Shown piece by piece: positions 7,304 through 14,899 of a stretch of 23,200 bases of DNA. The stretch is from Burkholderiales bacterium (GTDB taxonomy: Bacteria > Pseudomonadota > Gammaproteobacteria > Burkholderiales > Burkholderiaceae_C). The stretch covers positions 1 to 23,200 of the forward strand of contig SXSX01000121.1 of NCBI GenBank assembly GCA_005793295.1. The letters run 5' to 3'. A program made the translations under genes and the position numbers. Each line of letters starts with the position of its first letter. The stretch's first letter is position 1. A model generated the notes under the pieces. It was not told where the DNA came from. It saw nothing but the letters and a program-made list of their open reading frames with translations, and ran no database searches.

Positions 7304-9037
7304 TCAATCTACCACGCCCGGGTTAGGTAGCACGCCTATGAGTTTTGGGTTGTTTAGTTTGCGTTTTGCCACTTTACCGCCACTTGCTTTGAGCCATTGC
7401 TCTGCAACTTCCCAGATCATTTTGTTGCCTGCAGATTTGGCCTCTTCAGCAACCGGTGCCCATCCCGCCACTTTGTATTTTTTATCGGCTTCAATCGCTT
7501 TACCGTTTAACCGCAGGTCATCGATGCGCTTACCCATGGTCGCTAATGGGCTACAGGTGTACTGCAAGCCCCCAACGCGCACCATGTCACCACCTTGTTG
7601 GTAATACGGGTCTGGATTGAAAAGATTGTCGCAAACATCTTCGAGAACGGTTTTGATCGTAGCGCCAGTCATTTCTGTGAGGGTCGCATATGAATACGTG
7701 GTAGCAGTCATGTCCATTAACCACTCGCGGGTAATCGACTGACCCGGCAGCAAACTGGTTCCCCATCGGAAACCAGGTGAGAAGGCAATATCTGCACCCT
7801 GAACTTGCATTAAGGCATCTAGTAGCAACTGATCGCCTGTGCCGTTGAAGTTTCCACGACGGTACAAGGTACCTTCCGTAGTGGCTAATTTTTCAGCCAA
7901 CTTGGTTTCATAGGGTGCGCGTATCTTGTTAATGAGTGCATCCATTGCTTTATCAGCGGGAAGCATATTGGAAAAAATTGGCAGCAATTTATAGCGGAAG
8001 TCGCTAACGCGCTTGTCTTTGATTTCGAAGTCCAAAACACCAAGAAACTTGCTGTTGGAGCCCGCATTGGTCACGATCGTTTTACCGCCGGAGTTGCTAA
8101 TGATGCTCGCAACCGGCATTCCGTCGTGGGTATGCCCGCCCATGATGGCGTCAATGCCGCTGACCCGACTGGCCATTTTCAGATCCACATCCATACCGTT
8201 ATGGGAAAGAACCACGACAACCTGGGCACCTTTTGCACGCGCCTCGGTCACCATTTTTTGCATGTTTTCGTCTTGAATTCCAAATGCCCAATCAGCAACC
8301 ATGTAGCGGGGGTTAGCGATCGGCGTGTAAGGGAATGCTTGACCAATGATGGCGCACGGTACGCCGTTGATTTCTCGAATCACATAGGGTTTGAAAACTG
8401 GATCACCAAAGTCATTGGTCTTGACGTTTTGGGCAACAAAGTCGATCTTGCCAGCAAAATCTTTATCTACGATTTCTTTGACACGTTCCATCCCATAGGT
8501 AAACTCCCAATGGCCGGTCATGATGTCTACGCCCAAAAGCTTGCAGGCATCAACCATGTCTTGACCGTTGGTCCAAAGTGACGTGGCTGAGCCTTGCCAG
8601 GTGTCACCGCCATCAAGCAATAGTGCGCCTGGACGGCTGGCTTTAAGTTGTTTGACTAATGTAGCTAAATGTGCAAATCCGCCCACCTTGCCATAACGCT
8701 TTGCAGCTTTTTCAAAATCTAAGCAAGTCAGTGCGTGCGCTTGTGCAGTTCCAGGACGGATATTGGAGGTTTTAAGCAAGTGTTCGCCAACCAAATGCGG
8801 CAAATTGCCTTTCATGCTACCAATGCCCAAGTTGACATTGGGCTCGCGGAAATAAATAGGCTTGAGCTGGGCGTGGCAATCGGTCATGTGCAAGAAAGAA
8901 ACACTTCCAAACTTGCCAATGTCATACAAACCGCTTGAGGCTGCGCTTGCCTCTGCTTCTGCATACGCCCCCAAACCCATGCCAGCCATGGTTCCTGCGC
9001 CTAGCAAGTGCATGAATTCACGCGTAGTCAGATTCAT
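7304..9037 (-). CDS. soxB: SoxB, thiosulfohydrolase (dimanganese)
   Basis: Periplasmic SoxB removes the terminal sulfonate of SoxY-bound S-thiosulfonate as sulfate. At 577 residues it has the normal size. The metallophosphoesterase/5'-nucleotidase-like fold is seen from HMTDCHAQLKP (metal ligands D53, H55), LLLDGGDTWQGS, the SoxB-typical TGHWEFTYG replacing GNHE, VVLSHNGMD and IMGGHTHDG. The C-terminal nucleotidase-like domain contains MTATTYSYATLTEMTG and the conserved DNLFNPDPYYQQGGDMVRVGG. The N-terminus has a signal-like TTREFMHLLGAG suggesting Tat-type export, although only one Arg is present. It is the last core sox gene, 54 bases after soxX with a hairpin in the gap; the Shine-Dalgarno is weak. 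Confidence 0.97.
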   Translation of the reverse strand: MNLTTREFMHLLGAGTMAGMGLGAYAEAEASAASSGLYDIGKFGSVSFLHMTDCHAQLKPIYFREPNVNLGIGSMKGNLPHLVGEHLLKTSNIRPGTAQAHALTCLDFEKAAKRYGKVGGFAHLATLVKQLKASRPGALLLDGGDTWQGSATSLWTNGQDMVDACKLLGVDIMTGHWEFTYGMERVKEIVDKDFAGKIDFVAQNVKTNDFGDPVFKPYVIREINGVPCAIIGQAFPYTPIANPRYMVADWAFGIQDENMQKMVTEARAKGAQVVVVLSHNGMDVDLKMASRVSGIDAIMGGHTHDGMPVASIISNSGGKTIVTNAGSNSKFLGVLDFEIKDKRVSDFRYKLLPIFSNMLPADKAMDALINKIRAPYETKLAEKLATTEGTLYRRGNFNGTGDQLLLDALMQVQGADIAFSPGFRWGTSLLPGQSITREWLMDMTATTYSYATLTEMTGATIKTVLEDVCDNLFNPDPYYQQGGDMVRVGGLQYTCSPLATMGKRIDDLRLNGKAIEADKKYKVAGWAPVAEEAKSAGNKMIWEVAEQWLKASGGKVAKRKLNNPKLIGVLPNPGVVD

Positions 9038-9064
9038 AATTCAGCCATCACTTATATTTAAAGC

Positions 9065-9086
9065 TGCCCTCTTTATCATGAGGGCA
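9065..9086 (-). other. Intercistronic hairpin between soxX and soxB
   Basis: TGCCCTC (9065-9071) and GAGGGCA (9080-9086) form a perfect 7-bp stem with an 8-base loop, located in the 54-base gap. On the transcribed minus strand a T-run precedes rather than follows the stem, so it does not look like an intrinsic terminator. An mRNA processing or stability element that sets soxB level is possible. Confidence 0.45.
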
Positions 9087-9091
9087 AAAAA

Positions 9092-9745
9092 TTATTGGTT
9101 TACGGGTGATTTCGGATCGAGCAATAGCGCAACGATATGGCGTATCTGGGTTTCATTCAAGATTCCCATATGACCAGCACGAGGCATGTTGGAGCAGGCG
9201 TAATAAGCCTTACTGTTCCAAACTTTTCCCCACGTGTATTCCACCATCGCTTTTGAATTGGGACTCGCAGGATCTGAAACGCCGCGCAATTTTCCGTAGT
9301 TATACAAACTAGGTCCAATCGTGCCGAAAGATATTTCCTTCTTGTCCATTTGGTGGCAGTTGTAGCAGTTTCCTCCGTTGGGAGTCTTGGTATCGTCAGT
9401 CCAGGTCAAACCTCGACCACTTTGAGCAATCTTCTCGCCCTCTTTCCAGTCACCCAGAAACTTACCATCCGACGGCCATTTAATAGACTTGAGGTTACTT
9501 GCTTCAATGGCTTTTGCGGTTACGTCATCCAAGGCTTTACCTGCGACATCAGCGGCGCTACATACTTTATTGGTTTCATCGGTATCAAGGACAGATGCTT
9601 TAACGATGCCTTGGTCGCTGAAAGACGCCTTGACAATGCTGGCGGTTAATTTGTCGAGATCAGCCGTGCTGGGCAAGTTAGCGCAACCTGCAATAAAAGC
9701 CAAAGCAGCCGCGGCGATCAGAAGTTTTTTAGATTGAGATTTCAT
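9092..9745 (-). CDS. soxX: SoxX, monohaem cytochrome c subunit of SoxAX
   Basis: 217 residues from the ATG at 9745, chosen because AGGAGA lies six bases upstream; the longer frame to 9766 lacks such support. SoxX with SoxA forms the c-type cytochrome that attaches thiosulfate to SoxY. The haem motif is CYNCH (127-131), with GTIGPSLYNYGKLRG and the Met-ligand region NMPRAGHMGIL downstream. The N-terminus is a lipoprotein-type signal (FIAGC, lipobox Cys at 21), and there is an N-terminal insert of about 60 residues before the cytochrome domain, as in the longer SoxX class. It sits 17 bases after soxA in the operon. Confidence 0.95.
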   Translation of the reverse strand: MKSQSKKLLIAAAALAFIAGCANLPSTADLDKLTASIVKASFSDQGIVKASVLDTDETNKVCSAADVAGKALDDVTAKAIEASNLKSIKWPSDGKFLGDWKEGEKIAQSGRGLTWTDDTKTPNGGNCYNCHQMDKKEISFGTIGPSLYNYGKLRGVSDPASPNSKAMVEYTWGKVWNSKAYYACSNMPRAGHMGILNETQIRHIVALLLDPKSPVNQ

Positions 9746-9762
9746 GAATGTCTCCTGAACGA

Positions 9763-10566
9763 TCAACGTTTGATTGCAGGTGCAACAGAGGCAGATCCTT
9801 GGCTTTTAACGCCAAGGTAAGTGCCTAAGGCAATGGTGGCATCACTGCCGAATCCCGGATAAGGGAAGCGCTGCTGCCGGTAGCAATCGTTAAGACGCTG
9901 TTGCATCCCCCACATTTGGCCGTTAGATACGCGGTAAGCGGGCCATGCGGCAAAGCCAATTCCGTCCCCTGGGTTCTTTGTCAGGTTAGGCAAGTCTTGA
10001 AGCCGAATTCGGGTTCCGTCTTGACCATGGCAGGATGCGCATGAGAAATCATGCGGTCCTGCGCGTTGGAAGAATAAGCGCTTTCCCACCTCAAAAGATA
10101 CTTTCTCTTGGGGGTGCGACTGTGGCAAGTTAAATTTCCCGCCCTTGGATTCTGAGGCCAGCCACGTAGCCAAAGCAGTGACGTTATTTTGCTCACCCTT
10201 TCCAAAAGGAACCTTGGCAATCTCGGCGGCATTGAATCCTTGCAGGGTTTCCATGCAAGTCAGCAAACGCGACTCCATGTCCTGCACCCGTTGCGTGTCT
10301 GCAAAATAACGGGGAAGCTCAAGAAAAACGCCTTTAAAAACACCAGGCCCTTTACCTAAATCGCATTTTTCGAGGGAAGCATTTTTAGGCCCACGCTTTT
10401 GTTTCCATAGGCTTTCGCCCTTTGCTTCAAACAACTCGGAAGGATTACCGTCTTGCAGCATGGCACGGTATTCTTCAATGCTTTGAACTGCTGTTTTCTG
10501 GGCAAATGCCCCAGTCAAGCAAACGCATGCTGCAATGGCTACGGCGGTAGAAATTATTTTTTTCAT
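9763..10566 (-). CDS. soxA: SoxA, monohaem-type cytochrome c subunit of SoxAX
   Basis: 267 residues with a Sec signal peptide ending near AFAQ (residue 23) and a GAGGAAG Shine-Dalgarno. Only one CxxCH haem site is present: CASCH at 176-180. The N-terminal haem of diheme SoxA proteins is absent, while two cysteines at 68 and 104 remain that could form the structural disulfide seen in monohaem SoxA. The active-site Cys ligand, which carries a persulfide in the family, is C228 in LNDCYRQQRFPYPGF. SoxA and SoxX together catalyse conjugation of thiosulfate to the SoxY C-terminal Cys in the periplasm. It follows soxZ by 42 bases. Confidence 0.96.
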   Translation of the reverse strand: MKKIISTAVAIAACVCLTGAFAQKTAVQSIEEYRAMLQDGNPSELFEAKGESLWKQKRGPKNASLEKCDLGKGPGVFKGVFLELPRYFADTQRVQDMESRLLTCMETLQGFNAAEIAKVPFGKGEQNNVTALATWLASESKGGKFNLPQSHPQEKVSFEVGKRLFFQRAGPHDFSCASCHGQDGTRIRLQDLPNLTKNPGDGIGFAAWPAYRVSNGQMWGMQQRLNDCYRQQRFPYPGFGSDATIALGTYLGVKSQGSASVAPAIKR

Positions 10567-10608
10567 AGTCTTCCTCGGAATTAAAGGGCCTAAGTCTATT
10601 GAGCAGGC

Positions 10609-10920
10609 TTAGGAGACGGTGGCCTCATCAGTGCGTGTATCGCCTTTGTTGTCTTTCCAACTCACACCAATTTTGTCGCCCGCTTTAGCACCCTTGACGG
10701 TAAATTGAAGGAACGGATTTTTTGAAACTGCAGGTCCCCACTCGGCGGTCATCACTGCTTTCCCATTGTGGGTAGCCGTAATTTCGCTAATAAACCAAGC
10801 TGGTACAAGGTTGCCCGCTGAGTCTTTGCGTTGGCCTGACTCCATTTCATGGGCCATCAGAACACGAACGGTTGCTTTGTCACCTGCGACTTGAGCGCGA
10901 ATGCGCATTGGATCAGCCAT
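10609..10920 (-). CDS. soxZ: SoxZ, sulfur carrier complex subunit
   Basis: 103 residues, typical length. Starts MADPMRIRAQ with AGGAG seven bases upstream. The immunoglobulin-like fold is recognised by MRIRA, VLMAHEMESGQRKD, PAWFISEITATHNGK, and the C-terminal IGVSWKDNKGDTRTDEATVS. SoxZ has no export signal; it reaches the periplasm as a heterodimer with SoxY, carried by the SoxY Tat signal. It presents the SoxY swinging arm to SoxAX, SoxB and SoxCD. Immediately downstream of soxY in the same operon. Confidence 0.97.
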   Translation of the reverse strand: MADPMRIRAQVAGDKATVRVLMAHEMESGQRKDSAGNLVPAWFISEITATHNGKAVMTAEWGPAVSKNPFLQFTVKGAKAGDKIGVSWKDNKGDTRTDEATVS

Positions 10921-10975
10921 AGTAATTCTCCTAAAACAGTAATAAATGGGTTTTTAGACGTGGGGAGGAAGTCGC

Positions 10976-11431
10976 TTAACCGCCGCAACCGCCAAGCGTC
11001 ACTTTGACTTCTTTTTTGGCAAAGAATGATTTGCCATCGGCCATGATGGCAACTGCATAAACATCCGAAGATTGACCCATTTTTGAGCGCGTCGAAAAGT
11101 TAGCATCTACGACATCGGTCACGTTAAATTGAGCGACTAAGACAGATGGATTTTTTTCCACCAAAATTAGCAAATGCTTGACTCCAGCAAGTGTCGTCGA
11201 TGTAGTCAAAGGAACAACGGCACCGTTTTCCGCAATGTCAGGTCCACCAATAGCGACATCTTTGCTTTCGGTCGGTGCACTTGCGCCAAGTGCTTTCATA
11301 ACATCAGCCAAATTTTTGGCTTCAAAAGCGGCCTTATTAAACGCAAACGCATATTGGGGGAATAGACCCGTGGCGGCTAGTAGGCCGGCCACTAGGGCAC
11401 TGCGTTTGAGGGTTTCGCGACGAGTTGGCAT
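10976..11431 (-). CDS. soxY: SoxY, thiol sulfur carrier protein
   Basis: 151 residues from the ATG at 11431, chosen because AAGGAGA lies just upstream and the resulting N-terminus, MPTRRETLKRSALVAG, is a clear Tat signal peptide. Alternative upstream starts would put the Tat motif too far inside. The mature domain carries the SoxY pattern, and the protein ends in VTLGGCGG, whose Cys (149) is the covalent carrier of sulfur intermediates. Every Sox enzyme acts on sulfur bound to this Cys. Encoded between soxD and soxZ, the normal betaproteobacterial arrangement. Confidence 0.97.
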   Translation of the reverse strand: MPTRRETLKRSALVAGLLAATGLFPQYAFAFNKAAFEAKNLADVMKALGASAPTESKDVAIGGPDIAENGAVVPLTTSTTLAGVKHLLILVEKNPSVLVAQFNVTDVVDANFSTRSKMGQSSDVYAVAIMADGKSFFAKKEVKVTLGGCGG

Positions 11432-11493
11432 AGAGATCTCCTTGGTTAAGTTCATACTAGTTAATGTTTCATCTACCGAAATACGTGTTTTCC

Positions 11494-12579
11494 CTATTTG
11501 GCTGCACCGTTGGTAAGCCATTGAGCGAGTGTCAAGGCGTCCGCCTCACTCAAATTTTGACTTGGCATGGGTATGGGGCCCCATACACCACCACCACCAG
11601 ACTTTATTTTTTTTGCGAGGTATTCAGTTCTACCGGGATACTTTTTAGAAATGTCAGTGAATGCAGGACCGACTATTTTTTTATCGATACCGTGACAAGC
11701 GGTGCAGTTATTTTTGGCCAACAAGGCAAGGACGGCTTTGTTATCAGCATTCGCTTTTATGTCTGCAGGTTTTTCAGCAGTGGCCGTGGACTTGGTGCTT
11801 GCAGCCATAGATTTGCTTTCAGGGCGAGATGTATCGGCACCGCGTTGAGCGCCTACCAAACGGTTTTGCTCTGCCAAGTTGCCATGTGCATTTCGCGCGA
11901 AATCAGGTAGGAAGGATGCTACCTTGGGCTCAGGGGCGCAATTCGTCATGCACGCAACGTTTTGTGTGTCATTTTTCTTTGCGCCATTGAATTCTTTTCC
12001 AGGCCAAAGGGTATGGGCTGTCGTCATGCCATTGCGGTTGGGCATACGCTCTTGCACCTCTTTGATATTTTTGTCTGACAGGGTAAAGTTGTCAGGGACT
12101 ATCGCATTGAGATTAAGTAAAAAGGCCGTAACTGCGTAAACCTCTTCCGTCGTTAAGGTTTTAGGTTCCGTCCAAGGCATTGCGCGATTGATGTAGTCCC
12201 AGATGGTTGACAGCGAACTCACTTTCATAAACGTGGTGCGTCCGGGGAAGTTGCTATTGGTTAGGTTAGCCACCCTTCCGGTTTTGATATCTTCTTTTGT
12301 TACGCCCCCAACCAAAGGGCTGAAAACCTCTCCAGATTCACCAAAAAAACCATGGCAGCTGGCGCATTTGCTTTCCCAAACGTCTTGCCCCTTAGCGACC
12401 GAACCCGATCCGGCAGGCAATCCTTTAAAGTCGGGGCGTACGTCAATGTCCCACGCTGCGACCTCCTTGCTGGTGGCTTCGCGACCTACGCCAGGGTATT
12501 TCACGCTGCTTTGTGCAACACTCCATCCTGTGAAGGCCAAAAGCAAGGCGGCTAGTGCGTATTTACGATACTTGGACAT
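11494..12579 (-). CDS. soxD: SoxD, diheme cytochrome c subunit of sulfane dehydrogenase
   Basis: 361 residues: signal peptide (ALLLAFTGWSVAQ), first cytochrome domain with CASCH at 72-76, a long linker rich in Ala/Ser/Lys (around 250-280), and a second cytochrome domain with CTACH at 292-296 followed by PIPMP as Met ligand. SoxCD oxidises the sulfane sulfur left on SoxY to sulfone level, feeding six electrons to cytochrome c and avoiding sulfur globule formation. The start overlaps the end of soxC by 17 bases with GAGGTG as Shine-Dalgarno, indicating coupled translation. The second haem domain closely resembles the free cytochrome at 14508. Confidence 0.94.
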   Translation of the reverse strand: MSKYRKYALAALLLAFTGWSVAQSSVKYPGVGREATSKEVAAWDIDVRPDFKGLPAGSGSVAKGQDVWESKCASCHGFFGESGEVFSPLVGGVTKEDIKTGRVANLTNSNFPGRTTFMKVSSLSTIWDYINRAMPWTEPKTLTTEEVYAVTAFLLNLNAIVPDNFTLSDKNIKEVQERMPNRNGMTTAHTLWPGKEFNGAKKNDTQNVACMTNCAPEPKVASFLPDFARNAHGNLAEQNRLVGAQRGADTSRPESKSMAASTKSTATAEKPADIKANADNKAVLALLAKNNCTACHGIDKKIVGPAFTDISKKYPGRTEYLAKKIKSGGGGVWGPIPMPSQNLSEADALTLAQWLTNGAAK

Positions 12580-13927
12580 TTTTCACCTCACCGCTTTCCT
12601 GGACGAGCCAGGATTGAATTGCATTGTTGTGATAGATCGATCGTGTCCCTCGAACCGACCGCAGTTGTTGATAAGTGGGTTGAACAAAGCCTGTTTCATC
12701 GGTGGCCCGACTTTGAATAATGGCTGGTTTGCCATCCCAGATCCAATCAAGGTTGAAACGCGATAACGCCTTTGAAAGAATTGGTGACTCGAGACGCGCA
12801 GTGCGCCAGTTTCGACCGCCGTCGACCGACACATCGACCCGTTTAATTTTCCCCCTACCTGACCAAGCCAAACCGGTGATGTTGTAAAAGCCTTTATCTA
12901 AAAGCACTTGACCACCGGATGGCGTGGTTACGACACTTTTACATTCTTGAATACCACTGTATTGACGGTGTAGTCCACTGGGTTGCAAATCAATGTAATG
13001 AACAGCCTCGTCTTTGGTTCCGTAGGGTTGATCACCTACCTCTAAGCGACGCAGATACTTGACCCAACTTACGCCTTGAATGCCTGGCACTACAAGCCGC
13101 AAAGGGTAGCCTTGCTCTGGCCTAAGCATCTCACCATTTTGTCCATAGGCCACGAATACTTCGCCTGATTTGATCAGGCTCATCGGAATCGTACGGGTCA
13201 TCGAAGATCCGTCGGCCCCTTCTGCAAGTACAAATTTTCCTTTGGTTAAATCTGCACCAGCCAACTCAAGCAAAGTGATCAGTGGTACGCCGGTAAATTC
13301 ACTGCATGAAAGCATGCCGTGGGTGTACTGAACGGTTGGTACTGCAACATTGCCCCAATCTACTGCGGTATTAGCCCCGCACTCCATGAAGTGAAAACGA
13401 GAAACTGACGGTAAACGCATGATTTCATCAAGCGTAAAAACTTTGGGAGATTTCACCATCCCGTTGATCATCAATCGGTGCTTCGAAGGATCAATATCCC
13501 ACCAACCTTGGTGGTGTCGTTCAAAGTGCAAACCACTCGGGGTCACAATTCCAAACAAAGACTGCAGCGGTGCAAAGGATACGGAAGCCTGGTTAGTTTG
13601 GGTCAGTCCTGGACTTTGGCGTCGCTGGACATTGGATTCATATTTTGAAGGTTTGCCGTAGCCGCTATCGGATGCCACGCTTTGACCTAGACCTACACTG
13701 TGCTCGGGAAGGTTAAGTATGTTGGGATCGCCCCCGCTCAATGGAACGGGGTTGCTTTGGGCGAGAACTATAGGCGCAGCGACGCCGGCCGCTGCCGTTG
13801 CAAACGCTTTGCGAATAAAGTCGCGGCGTCCCTGTTTCGACTCATGAACAACCGTCTGTATTGCATCGCGGTTGAGGAATCCTTCAGGTGCTTTGAGTAC
13901 GCGGCCAGAATCCATCTCATTTTTCAT
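12563..13927 (-). CDS. soxC: SoxC, molybdopterin subunit of sulfane dehydrogenase
   Basis: 454 residues from the ATG at 13927; GAGGAAAA upstream gives good spacing, and the longer open frame to 14098 would add residues with no family match. A Tat motif GRRDFIRK (about residues 33-40) followed by a hydrophobic stretch ending VLAQ exports the folded cofactor enzyme. The sulfite-oxidase fold is shown by FHFMECGAN with the Mo-coordinating Cys183, EQGYPLRLVVPGIQGVSWVKYL, and the C-terminal dimerisation domain with VSVDGGRNW. It works with SoxD as Sox(CD)2. It is the first gene of the core sox run, after a 252-base leader. Confidence 0.96.
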   Translation of the reverse strand: MKNEMDSGRVLKAPEGFLNRDAIQTVVHESKQGRRDFIRKAFATAAAGVAAPIVLAQSNPVPLSGGDPNILNLPEHSVGLGQSVASDSGYGKPSKYESNVQRRQSPGLTQTNQASVSFAPLQSLFGIVTPSGLHFERHHQGWWDIDPSKHRLMINGMVKSPKVFTLDEIMRLPSVSRFHFMECGANTAVDWGNVAVPTVQYTHGMLSCSEFTGVPLITLLELAGADLTKGKFVLAEGADGSSMTRTIPMSLIKSGEVFVAYGQNGEMLRPEQGYPLRLVVPGIQGVSWVKYLRRLEVGDQPYGTKDEAVHYIDLQPSGLHRQYSGIQECKSVVTTPSGGQVLLDKGFYNITGLAWSGRGKIKRVDVSVDGGRNWRTARLESPILSKALSRFNLDWIWDGKPAIIQSRATDETGFVQPTYQQLRSVRGTRSIYHNNAIQSWLVQESGEVKNVQVS

Positions 13928-14043
13928 TTTTTTCCTCATTCCTTCAGGGCACACAGCCACTTCAAGATTTTTATTGCCGACACCTCGTTTTGCAAATATC
14001 GACCACAGGTTCGTTAGCAATTGGGTAAAAAAATTACATCTCT

Positions 14044-14061
14044 GGGTTTGAATACAAGCCC
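14044..14061. promoter_or_regulatory. Short inverted repeat in the soxC leader
   Basis: GGGTTTG (14044-14050) and CAAGCCC (14055-14061) pair as a 7-bp stem with one G-T pair and a 4-base centre, about 117 bases upstream of the soxC start. It could be an operator or a leader hairpin. No match to a known site is claimed. Confidence 0.25.
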
Positions 14062-14137
14062 TGATGGGTACAAACGCCTGATTAAACTGTGACCGCAAGG
14101 CTCGTAAATTTATATATGCATTTTAGCTAATATATAG

Positions 14138-14152
14138 AATAAATGATTTATT
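14138..14152. promoter_or_regulatory. Perfect A/T palindrome upstream of soxC
   Basis: AATAAATGATTTATT is a perfect 7-1-7 palindrome in the A/T-rich upstream part of the 252-base leader between a cytochrome gene and soxC. Such symmetry in a non-coding leader suits a dimeric regulator. It does not match the FNR consensus TTGAT-N4-ATCAA. Chance occurrence in A/T-rich DNA is a real alternative. Confidence 0.35.
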
Positions 14153-14179
14153 TGAATCGGGGTTTTCCCTCGTGACTCT

Positions 14180-14500
14180 CTATTTAAATCGGTAGTGATC
14201 GCGGTTAAGCGTTGCTGCGATTGAGTTGACCTCGTCGGGGAAAAGTCCAAGGTTCAACTCGGTATTGCATTGTTCAACCATACCGCGCAGCAATCCTAAG
14301 GTGTTGATGCGTCCAGTGGGTTTGTATAGAGCGCTGCCGTCACCTCCCACTTTTCTTTGGTGGCAAGCTACACACTGGTTATCAGCGATTAACTTCGCGC
14401 CGACTTTTAAATCTGCGCCTGCATACAAACGGGGTATGGACTGCGCGAACGCAGAACTCACCATACAGAAGATTACCAAAAACCAACGCAAGCGCATCAT
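14180..14500 (-). CDS. Small periplasmic cytochrome c
   Basis: 106 residues from the ATG at 14500, which lies 7 bases after the stop of the upstream cytochrome gene and has AAGG six bases before it; upstream frame extensions overlap that gene and lack support. Signal peptide LRWFLVIFCMVSSAFAQ, then one haem motif CVACH (43-47). The C-terminal half (LLRGMVEQCNTELNLGLFPDEVNSIAATLN) contains an extra Cys. No obvious Met in a cytochrome-c-like position, so the distal ligand is uncertain. Likely an electron carrier or redox partner of the Sox system, inferred from position between a c551-like cytochrome and soxC. Confidence 0.82.
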   Translation of the reverse strand: MMRLRWFLVIFCMVSSAFAQSIPRLYAGADLKVGAKLIADNQCVACHQRKVGGDGSALYKPTGRINTLGLLRGMVEQCNTELNLGLFPDEVNSIAATLNRDHYRFK

Positions 14501-14507
14501 CTTTGCC

Positions 14508-14819
14508 TTACTTGGCGCCTGCCAAAATCCACGCAGCCAAAGCTTTTGCATCTGCATCAGTAAGCGCTGCTTGCTCTGGCATAGGAACCGGACCCCACTT
14601 ACCAGAACCACCTTTTTTGATGCTCGCTATTAGCGTAGCTTCTGCATCTTTTTGGCCTGCATACTTTTTCGCGATGTCTAAGTAAGCTGGGCCAACGATT
14701 TTTTTATCCATACCATGGCAAGCCAGGCAGGCATTCTTTTGCGCGAGTTCTTTGCTTGCAAGGGCCGGCAAAGAAATCAGAGCGATACCAAGCATTGGAA
14801 TTGAAAACCAAGTCACCAT
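14508..14819 (-). CDS. c551/c552-type cytochrome c
   Basis: 103 residues with a signal peptide (ALISLPALAS) and one class I cytochrome c domain: CLACH at 31-35, KKIVGPAYLDIAKKY, and the Met-ligand segment WGPVPMP. GAGG seven bases upstream sets the ATG at 14819. Close sequence similarity to the second haem domain of SoxD in the same cluster, with shared CHGxDKKIVGPA, DIxKKY and GPxPMP segments, suggests common origin. Probably the soluble acceptor carrying Sox electrons to a terminal oxidase. Followed immediately by the second small cytochrome gene. Confidence 0.9.
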   Translation of the reverse strand: MVTWFSIPMLGIALISLPALASKELAQKNACLACHGMDKKIVGPAYLDIAKKYAGQKDAEATLIASIKKGGSGKWGPVPMPEQAALTDADAKALAAWILAGAK

Positions 14820-14899
14820 ATGTCACCTCATTTTTTTAATAAATAACCGCTCGCGAATATATAAGGTAAAGACAACACCAAACTTACAAAGCCTGAATA

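Noticed and set aside
8126..8581. Plus-strand open frame of 151 codons opposite soxB
   Set aside because: It is entirely antisense to conserved soxB metal-site coding sequence and has no recognisable domain.
11464..11910. Plus-strand open frame of 148 codons opposite soxD/soxY
   Set aside because: It lies antisense to two strong sox genes, has no RBS and an unnatural composition; it is a shadow frame.
12563..14098. Longer SoxC start giving 511 residues
   Set aside because: The extra 57 residues have no Tat or family pattern; the ATG at 13927 has a good Shine-Dalgarno and places the Tat motif correctly.
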